Of a stretch of DNA of 64,000 nt, positions 1-46,469 are shown one piece after another (positions within the stretch are counted from its first letter, which is position 1; each line of letters begins with the position of its first letter). The position numbers and the translations under genes are program-made. Source of the DNA: Ptiloglossa arizonensis (lineage: Eukaryota; Arthropoda; Insecta; Hymenoptera; Colletidae); contig NC_135051.1 of the NCBI RefSeq assembly GCF_051014685.1, positions 18,123,557 through 18,187,556 on the forward strand, in the 5' to 3' direction. The notes under the pieces are model-generated. The model searched no databases. It was given only the letters and a program-made list of their open reading frames with translations, and was not told where the DNA came from.

Positions 1-277
1 CAGATCGTTGAGCCGAGGACCGAACGTGCGCGAACCTCGAGGTATTCCCCCACGGTATGAGTCATCGGGCGCAGTTTCACACAGTTTCGGGCAAAGGAAC
101 CTGCGATCCGTATGTGCTGCCTTCGAGTTCTCCGTAACGAGGATCTCTGAGTGCCTTTTCAGCCGAATCGGGTACATCCTTAAAGAGGTTATAAACGTAC
201 GCGAACCTAGCCGTCGACTTTTCCTTTCGCGCGAAGGAACAAGCCAGGTAATCCCGTAGCGCCTCGAAGACGTAAAC

Positions 278-34593
<34,316 letters not shown>

Positions 34594-35151
34594 CGCCAAG
34601 AGGGCCTCGAGTACGGATCGAACGAGGACGATCCGGAATGAAGGGTCTTTGTTTTATCACTACCACTTTGTTTTGCGGATGAATCGTAAAAAAATTGTAC
34701 AGCAGGAGGAGGAGGAGGAATACCATGACGCGAGAGGGAAGCTTGACGAATTCTTTTCTACATCACCAGTTGCCATACGTTGACTACGATTAACACATCG
34801 ATCTTGTCGGGCAGTATTGATACGAGGACAACCCCCTCTGCAACGGAATTTGCCCTTTCTCCTTTCCTTTTTTATCTTTCAATTTGGAGAGCGAGATAGA
34901 TCGTACCTCTTCCGTCGAACCGATCGACTCGATGGGAAACGCGCGTACGATGCATTTCTGATATTGGAAACGAATTACACGTTTGTAAAGAAGAAGAAAA
35001 AAAAAAAAGAACACGTTGCAATAAAAAAAAAAGGATGTCGTTGCACTGTTATCATTGATTGTACATTCGAACGAACATTTCACGCAGCGGGGATACACAC
35101 GAACCCACGGAACGGTTACCGTTGTCATGAGATTTTGGTAACTTTCGCCCC

Positions 35152-35186
35152 CCACTCCCAACCCCCAACCCCCAACCCCCAACCCC
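35152..35186. repeat. (CCCCAAC)n microsatellite, G-rich on - strand
   Basis: A seven-base unit is repeated about four times in a C-rich context. The - strand would read runs of four to five G separated by TT, a G-quadruplex-type pattern. It lies within the probable kay 3' UTR. Confidence 0.85.
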
Positions 35187-35776
35187 GATCGTGTTTCTTG
35201 ACGAGATTCATCGCATCGAGAATAATTCAGTATTCACGTCTGTCATGGATTTATCGCCCGTTCAGCAAGCTGTTAATATAATTCTTACAATCTCCGCGAG
35301 GAGTGAATTTTTCGATTCGCTTTGAGGCTAAAAAGAATTTGTTCTTGTTATCGCGTTCAAGGGGCGTGAATCAGTAGCGGAAATGACATATTCGAGGAAC
35401 GAAGTATTTTTTTGTGCATCATGAACCGGGAATATAGTCGCGGATGATAGCGGTATCTGCGCGCGCGCAAGTGATATGTAATTGTATTTAACTCGTAACG
35501 TTTTACGCAAACAAATTAGAATGTAATAACGGAGCATACGATAAGATTGTCACGTTTCCTTTTTAAGAAGTCGAATTAAGAGGAAAAATTTTATACGATT
35601 AATTAATTGTACGCCGGTGATGAGCCGCGTAGGGACATTTTTATGGCAATCGTTTTTAGCGCTCAAAAACTTTTTGTAGATTAAGAACATCGTGTCGTCT
35701 TTGAATTGCGCCTAATCATCCAATCGTAGCGTCGCACAATTCAAAGGTAACCAGTAAAGCGGCTTAACGACATTTA

Positions 35777-35781
<5 letters not shown>

Positions 35782-35827
<46 letters not shown>
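35782..35827. repeat. (TA)n microsatellite
   Basis: About 23 TA units in the probable kay 3' UTR. No other function is visible. Confidence 0.95.
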
Positions 35828-35833
<6 letters not shown>

Positions 35834-36542
35834 TATTGGAGACTGCGGATGCATTTCTGCATTCGTTTGCCTTTCGACTCGTCCAAGCCGCTTTTATGCA
35901 ATACGAAAAGATTTATGTGCAACTGACGTGTTTGCAAGTCTCACCCCATAACATTTAATCCCTCCATACATATAATATATACACATACATATATTTTACT
36001 ATGTATGACATTTTTGCATGATCTTAAGCAATATTAATATATTTATACGTGGTTGCCGGTTGCGAGGCTGGTTGGTGTTTTGATACAAGACTTTCATTAT
36101 TATTTTTTTTTTCTTTCTCGATGGCTCGTCAATGATGTTTCACAAGCTGCTCGATGTCGGGCCAGCCACGCAATTGGCGACCGCGATCAATGATCGTATA
36201 AAAAAGATTGTAACGCACCATTGATAATGCTGCAATATATTTTGATTAGATTTGAACGAATTCGAGAAACTGAACATGTGTAATTTGTCGAGAACAATAA
36301 CGATGTTTCGATCGAATAAATTGTTACTTGTCTTAGCTGTAAGCATAGCCGCCAACTATGTGGTGGCTGATAAATGCGGCGTTCTTCGGAAGTAAATTAA
36401 ATTGTGCAAATAACTGTTACATTAGAGTGATCGAATTTTCATCTTTGTAAAGTTGAACTGCCGATTTCTTAATACAAACAATTTCATAAAAATAACAATC
36501 AACGGTATATATATATATCGGTTTTAAAGTAAACATTATTAC

Positions 36543-36548
36543 TTTATT
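36543..36548 (-). terminator. Poly(A) signal of GFM2
   Basis: TTTATT on the + strand is AATAAA on the - strand, about 60 nt after the GFM2 stop, a normal distance for cleavage. Confidence 0.7.
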
Positions 36549-36606
36549 CCTTACAGTTCATCATTTGTACAAATTATTATCGTCGTGCGCTAGCTTTGAC
36601 GATGTT

Positions 36607-39600
36607 CTAGCAGAATCCTGTAATCTTCTTAATTGCGTCTGCTTCGGAAATGGAATCCATTATTTCGTAGCGGTTAAATTCTAATGAAAACGTTGCATGA
36701 CCCGATGAAATTATCCTCAGCGTTGTTGAGTATTGCAACAATTCAGCTAGTGGAACGAAGCACTTGATCACCTATTCACAATTTAGTAAGTTAAAATTTG
36801 CAAACCTGACAGTTCAGTTTAAAAAAAATATTAGTTACCTTATTCTGTCCGCGCATATCAATACTTAGTATTTCTGCCCGCCTTTTTGAAAGATCCGCCA
36901 TGATAACGGTTGAATATTCATCCGCCACCACGACCTCCAAGAACATTATTGGTTCCAGTAGTACCACTACACTTTTCTTCATCAGCTAAAAATATGAATA
37001 GATATACCCGTTAAAATTTCAGTCTTGAAAGAAAAATAATTGATCTCAAAAACTTGTTTTCTTCGAGAGCTAAAATTAAAAAATATATATATATATAATC
37101 AAATAGCTAAAAAAGATAGAAGCGAGGCGATAGTGATAGCATCAATGTTTGAAGAACTACGTGGTAACAACACTATAATGTGATTAAAATCAGCTGGACC
37201 CTCAAGGTTATCGAGGGGTTACCCCCACCACTATACCTTCTGACATAAATATACAGATTAACCAACACCTTGAACCTCAATTACGATTCAAAATAACGTA
37301 AAAGTAAAACGTGTGAGTAATTCGTTATAGGTATTAATTACCTAACTCATTTTTCAGCCTGTCACTACTCAGTCTCCAGATTAAGTTTGCTATTCGCAAC
37401 CGTAACAATTTGCCACACCGTAACTACCCTCGAACAAGTGGAGAAACAACATGTCTCGTATTGAAGCTTGCTCCGTTTTCAAGCAACGATATCTGAAGTC
37501 AGGAAACAAGCGAACAGAACGATGTAAATTCTAAAGTACCAAGATCGGCACAAATATTTTTTATTTGCGTCAAATAAATTCGTAATTTAATGTTCGCCGG
37601 ATATGTGTCGCTTTTGTGCACTATCGGCAAGAAACCGTTAGAATATTGGAGTAAACAGCATTCGCAATCCGGACGTATCCGCAAGATTCTAGATTCAGAT
37701 TTACTGGAAAATGTATGTCCATAGAGGTGAACTCAGTGTTATATTCAACTTATTTGAAATTGTTCTAATCGGTTCTATTGCAGGTGATTGAAATACAGGA
37801 CTTCGAGCAATCTAATGGCTACGGCACCTCTATCCTTTGTCCATTCGATACGTCACAGTTTCTTAATATCGATCTACCGATCCTAGTAGTGGTTATAAAG
37901 AACCTAAACCTAAAATGCCGTTTGCAAGTGCAGGTAATTGCTTCAATTTTAACTTGCGTCAGAAATGGTCGGTACAGTTGTCTGACACTACATTATGGTC
38001 TAATCTTTGGTCGTGTTGATCTTACAAATTTTTCTGCAATTTTAAACTACAATATTCTTCTAAAATCTAACCGATATTATTACCAAGAAATTATTCACTT
38101 ATTTGAAATTGAGCATATTAAAATGTCAGAGGACTGTAGATACTAACTAAGCCAGATCGTCTTGTGCTAAAGTACAACTTGAATCAAACTAGGTGATAGA
38201 CACTCAAAATTGCCTGCATCATTTTCAATTCACCAACGCGGACACCGAGAAGCACAACTCCAAAGGCGTGATATGTCGTGTGAAAGTAAAACTGGAAATC
38301 GGCTGGAACAAGCTGGAACTGAACCTATCGCAATTGACACAGACCGCCTTCCAGAGCACATATGCAGCTACACAGAGGTTGCAGATATACGGGAACTGTC
38401 GTCTGCGTAGAATCTATTTCATAGATAAGCACTACAATAACCAGGATATTTGTCCCAAACTGTATCATGCGTTTCTTGACGCTTACATGCTAAAGTGGGG
38501 TATTTACATGGTCGATAAGATGACGCAAACTACCATCAAAAGAAACAAAAACAAGATTAGGGAGAGCAGCAATTCAAGGAGTCTTGCAAAGCACTATAAC
38601 AATGAAGATATTAAAGAAACAGAAATTGCTGACAACACCGCAAATGAATCTGTTCGCAAGACAGTTGACGAGAATTTCTTAAGAAACTTGCAGATGAAGA
38701 ACGACATACTGATCAACGACTTCTTCGACAGACAATCTTCGAAATTATCTCATACCTCGGAGTTTAAACAGCAAGCGAAATTGAAGCGTTATGCGCTTCC
38801 AATATTGAACACAAAACCTAAATCATTCCATTCGAGTGTAGTTTCACAAGATGCTCTTAAGAAGATCAATGTCCTTAGAACGTTTACTGACACGTGTTTA
38901 TCCAGCGAGGAGAAGCGTAAAGATGAAAAAGCTGTGGAATCTATACAGGCTAATTGGCAATACAGGTACTTCCTTGGTAAAAATGAGTCTAACAGAGGTG
39001 ATTCATCTAAGCAGAATAGACCTAAGACAATGTTGGAGTACAAGCCCAAGTCTTTATTGGTGTTATCTATGATGAAATCTGATACTGGAAAAGGGAAAAT
39101 TTTAGATACTACAATGAAGACTGCTGAGATGGCCAAGCAACATGAAAACGACACAACCGACAATAGATTGTTAAATAGTTGATTCCAAAAATTAGTTCAT
39201 CAAAATATCACGTTTTAATATACCGTTTCATATTTTAATTAAATGAATACATGAAGCAAATCAAATGTAAATCTAAACTGTGAAATGTGTTTTTACCTTC
39301 TGAATACTTGACGAAATAGCAGCAGCAACACTCATTGGCAATGTACCAAAGCCATATTCCAGCCAATGCAATTTTATCCCCATGTTTATAACTGGAAAAC
39401 CTAGTTTTGGCCCATGCTGAAGCACACATCTGACACCATCTTTAATTGCCTTCATCATTTTTGGATGTATAGCATCAATATTTTTGATACAATCTGGTGT
39501 TCTATCTAATAGTAAAGTCTGACTTGCATGGTAGTTTGGTATCAATGATACAGTTGTCATGACTGTTTGATTACTGTTACTTACTTTATGCTCAAAGTTG

Positions 39601-41307
39601 AAAGTATCTTTGACAGAATTTATTATACTTTCTCTGTAGGAAATTTGTAAGGGGCCTAAATCAGCATCAATATTGTATTCTGATTTAATTCTTTCTTTAA
39701 TAATTTCTATGTGCAATTCGCCCATGCCTGCAAGTATTATTTGGCCATTGTCATTATCATATGTCACTCTCAAGCTTGAGTCTTCTCTTTCAAGTTTTTT
39801 AAGAGCAGTCTCTAAAGCTGTTTGAAAAGCAAAAGATGGTGCTTCTATTGAACAAAAAAAAACAGGTTCCAATATCTTTGAGGTTGAAGTAAAAAAATTT
39901 TCCACATCATCAGAATTAATGTTTTTTTGTGTTTGTAGAATCATTTTTGCATGACTGGCTATTTTAGAATTGGAAGTGAATAAATCACCAGTTGTACTAT
40001 GTTTCAAACCTGTAACTGCAGCAATATTACCATGACTAATATGGGATACAATTTCATAGTCGTCTGCACAAGCAATATACAATTTGCCAATCTGCTCTGA
40101 TATGTTTTTGTGAATATTATACACTGTATCACCTTTATTCAAGCTACCAGTGTAAATTCTAAAAAAGGTTATTGGTCCTTTTTGCTTGTCATGAACAACT
40201 TTGAATGCTTTGGCAGATAAGTGTTCATTAAATGATTTATAGTACTTTAAATACATATTTTGATCAGGTGATGGTAGATATAGGAGAATGCTATCCATTA
40301 AAGGTTGTATTCCCATATTTTTATAAGAACTACCTAAGAGAACAGGAACACCCTTTCTACTTATGGTAGTTCTATATATAGAGTCAAATAACAGTTGTGG
40401 AGAAATTGAATCTAAAGATTCTTGTTCAATAATTATGTCGGCTAGTTTGTCATCTATATTAGACAATTTATCAGCCAAATCTCTTCGCTTTTGAAATGCT
40501 AGTTCCCATAAACTTTTATCCTCACTTTCAGATAATTTTATTCTTGTAACCTTTGCACCTGTATATTTTTTATCAAAAATTAATTTTTCCAAAGTAACCA
40601 CATCCACAATAGCATTTAAAATCCCTTTTTCTTTTATTGGAAATTGTGTAGGTAACGTTTCCACATCCAACTTTGACTCAATAGATTTTAAACTTGCATC
40701 AAAGTTGGCATCTGGTCTGTCCATTTTATTCACATAGATAATTCTAGGTATACTATATTTATCAGCTTGTCTACAAACTGTTAATGTTTGAGCTTCAACA
40801 CCTGCAGAACCATCAATTATAATAACTGCACCATCTAATACTCTTAACGTTTGCTCTACTTCCATAGTAAAATCAATATGTCCTGGAGTGTCTATTAAAT
40901 TAATACGATGATTCTTCCACTCAAATGTTACTGCTGCAGAGGTAATTGTTATACCACGTTGACGTTCTTGTTCCATGTAATCCGTTGTTGTATTTCCATG
41001 GTGAACTTCTCCCATATGTTTAATCAGACCAGAATAATATAACATTCTTTCTGTAGTAGTAGTTTTACCTGAAGAATTATTGTTAAAATCATAATTGATG
41101 ATAAGAACAGAATTTGGCATTATTAGTTTATCTTAAGAGTATATTAAAATTAGACAAACCGGCATCGATGTGTGCCAAAATTCCGATATTGCGAATTTTT
41201 GCACTTTCATACTCTTCTTTATGTTTTCCTTTAACAATTTTGGAAACTTGGTGTGCATTTCGTTTTTGAAACTTACTCCACGAAGTTAGTAACCTACGTC
41301 TTAACAT
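36607..41307 (-). CDS. GFM2: Mitochondrial elongation factor G 2 / ribosome-releasing factor 2
   Basis: A GTPase that by family acts with ribosome recycling factor to split post-termination mitochondrial ribosomes. Exons in transcript order are 41307-41160, 41068-39297, 36985-36839 and 36771-36607; splice phases 1, 0, 0 close exactly into 743 residues, the usual family length. The Arg-rich start (MLRRRLLTSWSKFQKR) looks like a mitochondrial targeting peptide. G1 AHIDAGKTTT (about 45-54) is split by the first intron; RGITI is at 87-91, DTPGH at 109-113 and NKMD at 163-166. Translation-factor domains II-V follow, with the domain III signature GMGELHIEI and domain IV to V continuing across exons 3 and 4, ending ITGFC. 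The 2.3-kb intron 3 carries a separate + strand gene (37590-39182). It is tail-to-tail with kay. GFM1 is the alternative paralogue, but overall divergence and length fit GFM2 better. Confidence 0.93.
37590..39182 (+). CDS. Divergent CFAP20/BUG22-family protein with long C-terminal tail, nested in a GFM2 intron
   Basis: Exons are 37590-37712, 37784-37933 and 38193-39182, phase 0 at both junctions, giving 420 residues. Residues about 1-190 align by eye with CFAP20 (BUG22). The matches are the MF...SLLCTIGKKPLEYWS opening, the FLNIDLPILVVVIKNL block, GWNKLELNLSQLTQTAF and the conserved end LQIYGNCRLRRIYFIDKHY. CFAP20 itself is about 190 residues, very strongly conserved, and acts in the inner junction of ciliary doublet microtubules. 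This copy is much more diverged and adds about 225 Lys/Ser/Asn-rich residues with no recognisable domain, so it is a paralogue rather than CFAP20 itself. A ciliary or sperm role is inference only. It lies antisense inside the host intron and ends about 115 bp from a GFM2 exon. Confidence 0.85.
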
Positions 41308-41971
41308 GACTTCTAACCTATTTAGTTATGTCAATTGATAGTTTAGCGAGAAAAACGGACAAGAGAATAAGGAGTGAAGTTCTCAATTACCTGTCCCTTT
41401 CCAAATTTTGATGATTCTTAAATCATCTTCTGCACTTCTCTTCGATATTTATTTCTTGTAAATACCCTGCAAAAGAATTCATACTTTTCTTGTTGATATT
41501 TAACGTGTGACCACGTTAAAAATTTCGTAAAGATAAAATTAATGCAGCTAGATATAAAATAGCAGAAAGTTGACAGTACTGTGTGTGTGTGATACTATGT
41601 CAGTTGGATAATGCGTAAAAAAAAAAAAATAAAATTTGATCATTAGGTTTTTTATACAAATATAAAAAATGCCAATAGTTGCAACGTAGTAATAATTTGT
41701 ATTTGAAACAGCAACAAGCAGTAGTGTCCTGTTACATGCATATATGATGTTATGGACATGCATGTATAGGCTTGATTCAATGTATAATGCAAAAAAAATG
41801 TTAATATCTCAAAAATTAGTGCTAACCGGAAATTTTGCTAGAGATAAAAATTGTTCAAAATTTCATCCTTTATAATATATCTGGAAATCATCAAAATCAG
41901 GGAAGGACTAAGTAATTGAAAACTTCATTGAATAGAGTGTTATTCAACTTTAAAATACAATAAAACATTTA

Positions 41972-42781
41972 TTAATAAGTTTTTGGTACATAAATTCTAC
42001 TTTTAATGGTGCTTTCATCAAAATATGTATTGAATTTCAACCATTTCGTCCTTTTTGAAGGATTGGCATAAATATTTGGAGAACTTGTATTTGGCATTAA
42101 TCCTAAAACATAATGTATTATTACTCAAATATTTTGTAGATTACTTAGCTATTATTACATTAAATGAAATTAATATTCATCAGATTTAGTAATTTATATT
42201 TTACTGACCTGCTCTTTGTGACATTAAGATCAGTGTACTAATTCTTTTTTGTTGCATTTTACATAGACCTGTAATTCTACGTGGTAATATACAACCATCT
42301 TTTCTAAGAAACTGACTCAAAATAAGAACATCCTATGAAAATGTTTAATTAATGAGAAATATAATAAGTCATAGAAATATAAAAATATATCCCATGCAAA
42401 AAATCAATAAATTCTTACTGTATGCTTGATATCAAGACCACTTGAACATATTAGACATGCTCCATTTTTAGACTTCAATAATCGTTCATTATTTTTGTCT
42501 GGTTTTATCACTGCTTCAACGATTAAAGTATTCCCTTCCTTTTTCTCAATAACTACGAATTAAAATAAATTTTATTCATACAAATGTGAAAATGTAGGTT
42601 ATGTATACTAAGCATGTAATGGAAAATAAAAGAAAATAATTTTAGAATATGAATTTAAATTTAATGTTTCTCACTTACTTTCTTTAAGATGGGTTGTTGC
42701 AGATAGTGATATATTTCTATTTTGATTTGGTAGTTGTATATTTTTTCCTAAACATTTTACGAAATGCAATAACGTAGCCAT
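41972..42781 (-). CDS. mRpS18A: Mitochondrial ribosomal protein S18A (mL66)
   Basis: A structural protein of the mitochondrial ribosome; the S18A paralogue sits in the large subunit as mL66. Exons in transcript order are 42781-42679, 42552-42419, 42332-42209 and 42102-41972, giving 163 residues. Splice phases 1, 0, 1 close exactly. The N-terminal segment MATLLHFVKCLGKNIQ is plausible as a mitochondrial import signal. The family core is clear: KKEGNTLIVEAVI, a CLIC zinc-type pair before LDIKHTDVLILSQFLR, then ILPRRITGLC and the conserved AGLMPN. The match to the S18A paralogue (EGxT.IVE lead-in, AGL.PN) is better than to S18B or S18C. It is divergently arranged with ZFPL1. A TTTATT (AATAAA on the - strand) overlaps the stop region. 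Confidence 0.92.
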
Positions 42782-43742
42782 TTCCTATCCTTTTATGTAG
42801 GTCGAACGTACATTACACTATCTTATGTTTGCAAATTATTGCTATATTAAATTTATGATAAATAGTTAAGAATCTTAAATTTTAAACATTTTGTTTCATA
42901 AATTTGTTAATGTTTATTTATGATAATACTTGAATTGATATTTTAATTTCAAAGAAAATTAGCGAAAAAATGGTATAGCTATCTAGCTGTAAACGGATTG
43001 AATTAATCTTAAACCTTCTGACAGCGCCATCATCAGCAAAATGTCCAAGTTTGTAAAAAAATGAGTTATTCTCTTCGTCGTTAGATGGCACCACCTAGTC
43101 TGTATGAAACCGGGCTCCGAAAAGAGGCGAATTTTTATTTCTGCCGGAAAGTAAAGATCGAAAAATATGTTTAATTATTTTATATATTTAATAGCTTCTA
43201 AGATCGAAACTATGATATTTACATTATTCTGAAGTAATTTAATTATATTAAAAATTTCTGTGGTATAATATTTATGCCAAAGTACAATTTATAAGTTTAA
43301 ATATACAAATTTCACAACAAAATATCAAATTTGTTAATTTTTTTTCATTTCCTTTTATATACATAGCAGCATACATTCAATGGCTGCTACTTCACCGATG
43401 CCGATTATATCTCGCATTGATGTTTTTTAAATCTGGAAACACTGTTGTGTAGAGTGTACTGTGCAACTAGACTTCTCAAACATCTAAAGTGAATTGTTGA
43501 TTTGTTGAAAGCTGTGAAAGGAAGATTGTTATTGGTTCTTTCTGCTCTATCTTCCGTACGAAATGTCAGACGACGTGGCCGATAAAACATGGAGGTCGTG
43601 TCATGCTATACAGCTTGAATGATCATGAGACTACGACATGTCATATAAAAATATTCAATCGTAGAAGAGTTCTTTCTTGACTAGTCTTTTACCTCGTTAT
43701 TTCAAATTATTTAATGTTGTGAAAGTGTCGTTTCTGCGAAAC
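42782..43742. promoter_or_regulatory. Probable bidirectional promoter region between mRpS18A and ZFPL1
   Basis: The two start codons face away from each other across 961 bp without a gene. Two motifs resembling the insect CTCF core lie here: ATGGCGCTGT on the - strand at 43021-43030 and AGATGGCACC at 43083-43092. No TATA pair is clear, consistent with housekeeping promoters. The bidirectional use is inferred from layout. Confidence 0.5.
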
Positions 43743-45101
43743 ATGGGACTGTGCAAGTGTCCGAAAAGAAGAGTTACAAATCTATTTTGTTTTGAACACC
43801 GTGTCAATGTTTGCGAACATTGTATGGTTACGAACCATTCAAAGGTATTTTATCTTATTTTTAATAGAAAAACAACGCACGTTTTAAATCAATGTGTAAG
43901 AAATTTGTTTCGACTATGTAACTATGTTGAACCGACGTTAGAAATGTTTTAATGTTTATATCTACTACACGAAGTTGGTTAAGCGTCTTTCAAAATAAAT
44001 AAAATTTTACCTACAATTATTACCATATAAATAAGACAATGTTCATTTATGCCATTTGTGGTACTTTTTAGTTATTGCTAAATTAATAACACATTGATAT
44101 ACATACTTACCTTAGACTGGTATATAATTATTAGTTAGTGTTTTTATATTTTTTCAGTGTATTGTGCAGTCATATATTTTATGGCTCCATGATCATGATT
44201 ATAATCCAGTTTGCACATTGTGTTCATCAAACCTAAGCGAAGGTGATTGCGTGCGGTTAACTTGTTATCATATGTTTCACTGGGCATGTTTGGATAAATA
44301 TGCCAGAGAATTACCAGCAACAACAGCACCAGCAGGATATACATGCCCAGTTTGTAATGAACGTATTTTCCCGGATGGAAAATTGGTGTCTCCTGTGGCA
44401 GATGTATTAAGAGAAAAGTTGGCAGGAGTCAACTGGGCACGTGCTGGACTTGGTTTGCCCTTGGTATGTACTTTAAATGATTGTACATAATAATTTATAT
44501 AGATGTATATATACATTTTGAACCTTTTATGTTATAGCTGAATGAGGATAGGGAACAAAAACCAGAACAAGAACGCTCATCATTAAGAGCTGAATCCACA
44601 TCGTACCAAAATCACACATTAACAACTTTGTCATCTCCTACGGTAGCCACATCACGTTCTGCTAGCACTGTCAATTCAGTGCATTCTAATATAAACAATA
44701 TGCATTTAAATAATCAGAAGGGTGGTCCTCCTTATTCTATTGTAAATATCGATTTATCTTTGGGACTGTCTTCTCCAATGTCGAGGAAAGTTTGTGAAGC
44801 TTATGACGATCCCAAAGAAATATCATTTGATCATGATGAAAATAAATATAAAAGAAAGTCTGCCATTGAATGGCTCTTAAGGTGGTGGAAGCTGATAACA
44901 AGTCCACCAACACGACGTAAAAATACACCGGGACCGATGTACAAAAGATATGCAGTAATAGGAATCATTGGTATACTATCTTTTATTGGAATGTTAATTT
45001 TGTTTTCTTGGCTTGGAAGAATGACTACAGACGGTGATCCAAGTTACGACCTACTTGCAAATCCTCATATCATAGTCGATGATAAACCGGCTGGCATTTA
45101 G
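43743..45101 (+). CDS. ZFPL1: Zinc finger protein-like 1, Golgi membrane RING-type protein
   Basis: Exons are 43743-43844, 44158-44463 and 44538-45101, all phase 0, giving 323 residues (human about 310). The start [20 protein letters not shown] and [11 protein letters not shown] form the first, B-box-like zinc site. The second exon carries a RING-like C-H-C set: [22 protein letters not shown] and CPVCNERIF. The conserved segment [12 protein letters not shown] closes it. A variable low-complexity middle is followed by one transmembrane helix near 274-296 ([20 protein letters not shown]). By family it is a cis-Golgi integral membrane protein needed for Golgi integrity. An in-frame earlier ATG at 43677 would add 22 residues, but the family start is MGLCKC. 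Two poly(A) signals follow (45156-45161 and 45922-45927). Confidence 0.95.
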
Positions 45102-45921
45102 TATACTGTAACTTTCAGAGAAAGATTCGAAAGAAACAGATGAAAGCACATCACGAATAAAACGTGTAAGATGCTTGTATAACGTCAAATTCAGTTATCG
45201 ATTGAAGTAAAAAAAAAAATATGTATCGTCCGAAGTATGATTTCACATCGAGCGCATATTAGCTTAAGATACAGTGTATTGTTAACCGTAATATTCGTTT
45301 ATTTTTATGTAAACTATGCTTTATAATTGTGTTGTATATTTTGTTCTGTAAAGATTTACAAATTTTTCAAAAACTGCGTAATTATATAAACCATTATTTT
45401 TCTTAAACATTCATGTATGAAAAGTAAACAAAAAAATATGCTGTTAATCCCAATACAATCAATTGGCATCTACTGTAAGAGAAAGGGATTTCATGATATT
45501 TAAATTAGAAGACTGATAGTGTCACTCTGTAATTAATTTTCATAATGATACTCTGATGTTGCGATCTATATTTAGTTACCGTTCTTTTCCTGTCAATTTT
45601 AATGTTTCCAATTCCTACTGATCGAATGGGAAGTCCTATTTATTTGTAAAAGAAAAAATATACATTTCCCAAAGTGTTCCGACGATATCAGTATTCTTAC
45701 GGAGGGAAGGACGTAGTAACGGTAACGGAAACGATTAAAAAAATTCACCGTGTTCGATTTATTCACACAAAACATGGTCATGCTTGTAATTCAAATGAGA
45801 CGCTAGCATTTGATCCAGTGGAAGATTTGTCCGTGAAATAAAATCTTTGCGCCGATCAAATTGATGTTCACAAGCAGCTTTACATTCGAAAATGTGTAAA
45901 AAAAAAAAGTTTTAGTTTTGT

Positions 45922-45927
45922 AATAAA
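45922..45927 (+). terminator. Distal poly(A) signal of ZFPL1
   Basis: AATAAA about 820 nt after the stop, in AT-rich sequence; a proximal AATAAA at 45156-45161 is the alternative. Confidence 0.4.
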
Positions 45928-46469
45928 TACATACGTTATAGCACTATTATGTAAAGAATAATTGGTCAATTCTATTCTTCATTTACACATTATTATGTTT
46001 ATGTTTCCATTAATAAGTTTCCTATTAAATATAACGAGCAACATAAATATAATATAAAAATAATTGCATAGTGATTCTTGTTTATTTTCGACACTCAAAG
46101 ATTACTTTGAACCGTGCACTCTCCGGTTAGAATTTTGAAAAAGAAACGCCACACCTACAACATGTAGTAGAGTGGGGAAGTTTGATTTTCTTTCTTTTCA
46201 CGTCCCATAGCAGTCAGTTGCATCTACGGCGAGGATACCATCGTTTTGTCGCATGTGCCTGTCTCTCTCCGACATTGAAATATTTGTTGCTTATGCACAG
46301 TGGTTAAAATAATTTGACGCTAATTTCTACTTTATGAATCCGTGTACAAATATTAATGGTCTTCGCAATCTAATGTGTAAACGTTAATAGAGTTTCACTT
46401 AAGAAAGTGTTCAAAAGTTGGTGTTATCTTTGGGGTGACTTACCATCAAGGTCGGTAGTGTGTATAACG
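45928..46469. other. Intergenic region and leader of the SDR gene
   Basis: No gene is seen. An initiator-like TCAGT lies near 46212, in front of the dehydrogenase start, which suggests the transcription start is in this stretch. No TATA is evident. Confidence 0.4.

Larger units (their letters stand above)
34594..36540 (+). other. kay 3' UTR / convergent intergenic region
   Basis: No coding sequence is seen between the kay stop and the GFM2 poly(A) signal. The stretch holds a (CCCCAAC)n run (35152-35186), a (TA)n run (35782-35827), several ATTTA motifs and A-rich runs. A candidate AATAAA lies at 36315-36320, which would give a 3' UTR of about 1.7 kb; earlier A-rich signals exist, so the true end is unknown. 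ATTTA elements suit a short-lived Fos mRNA, but this is inference. Confidence 0.5.
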
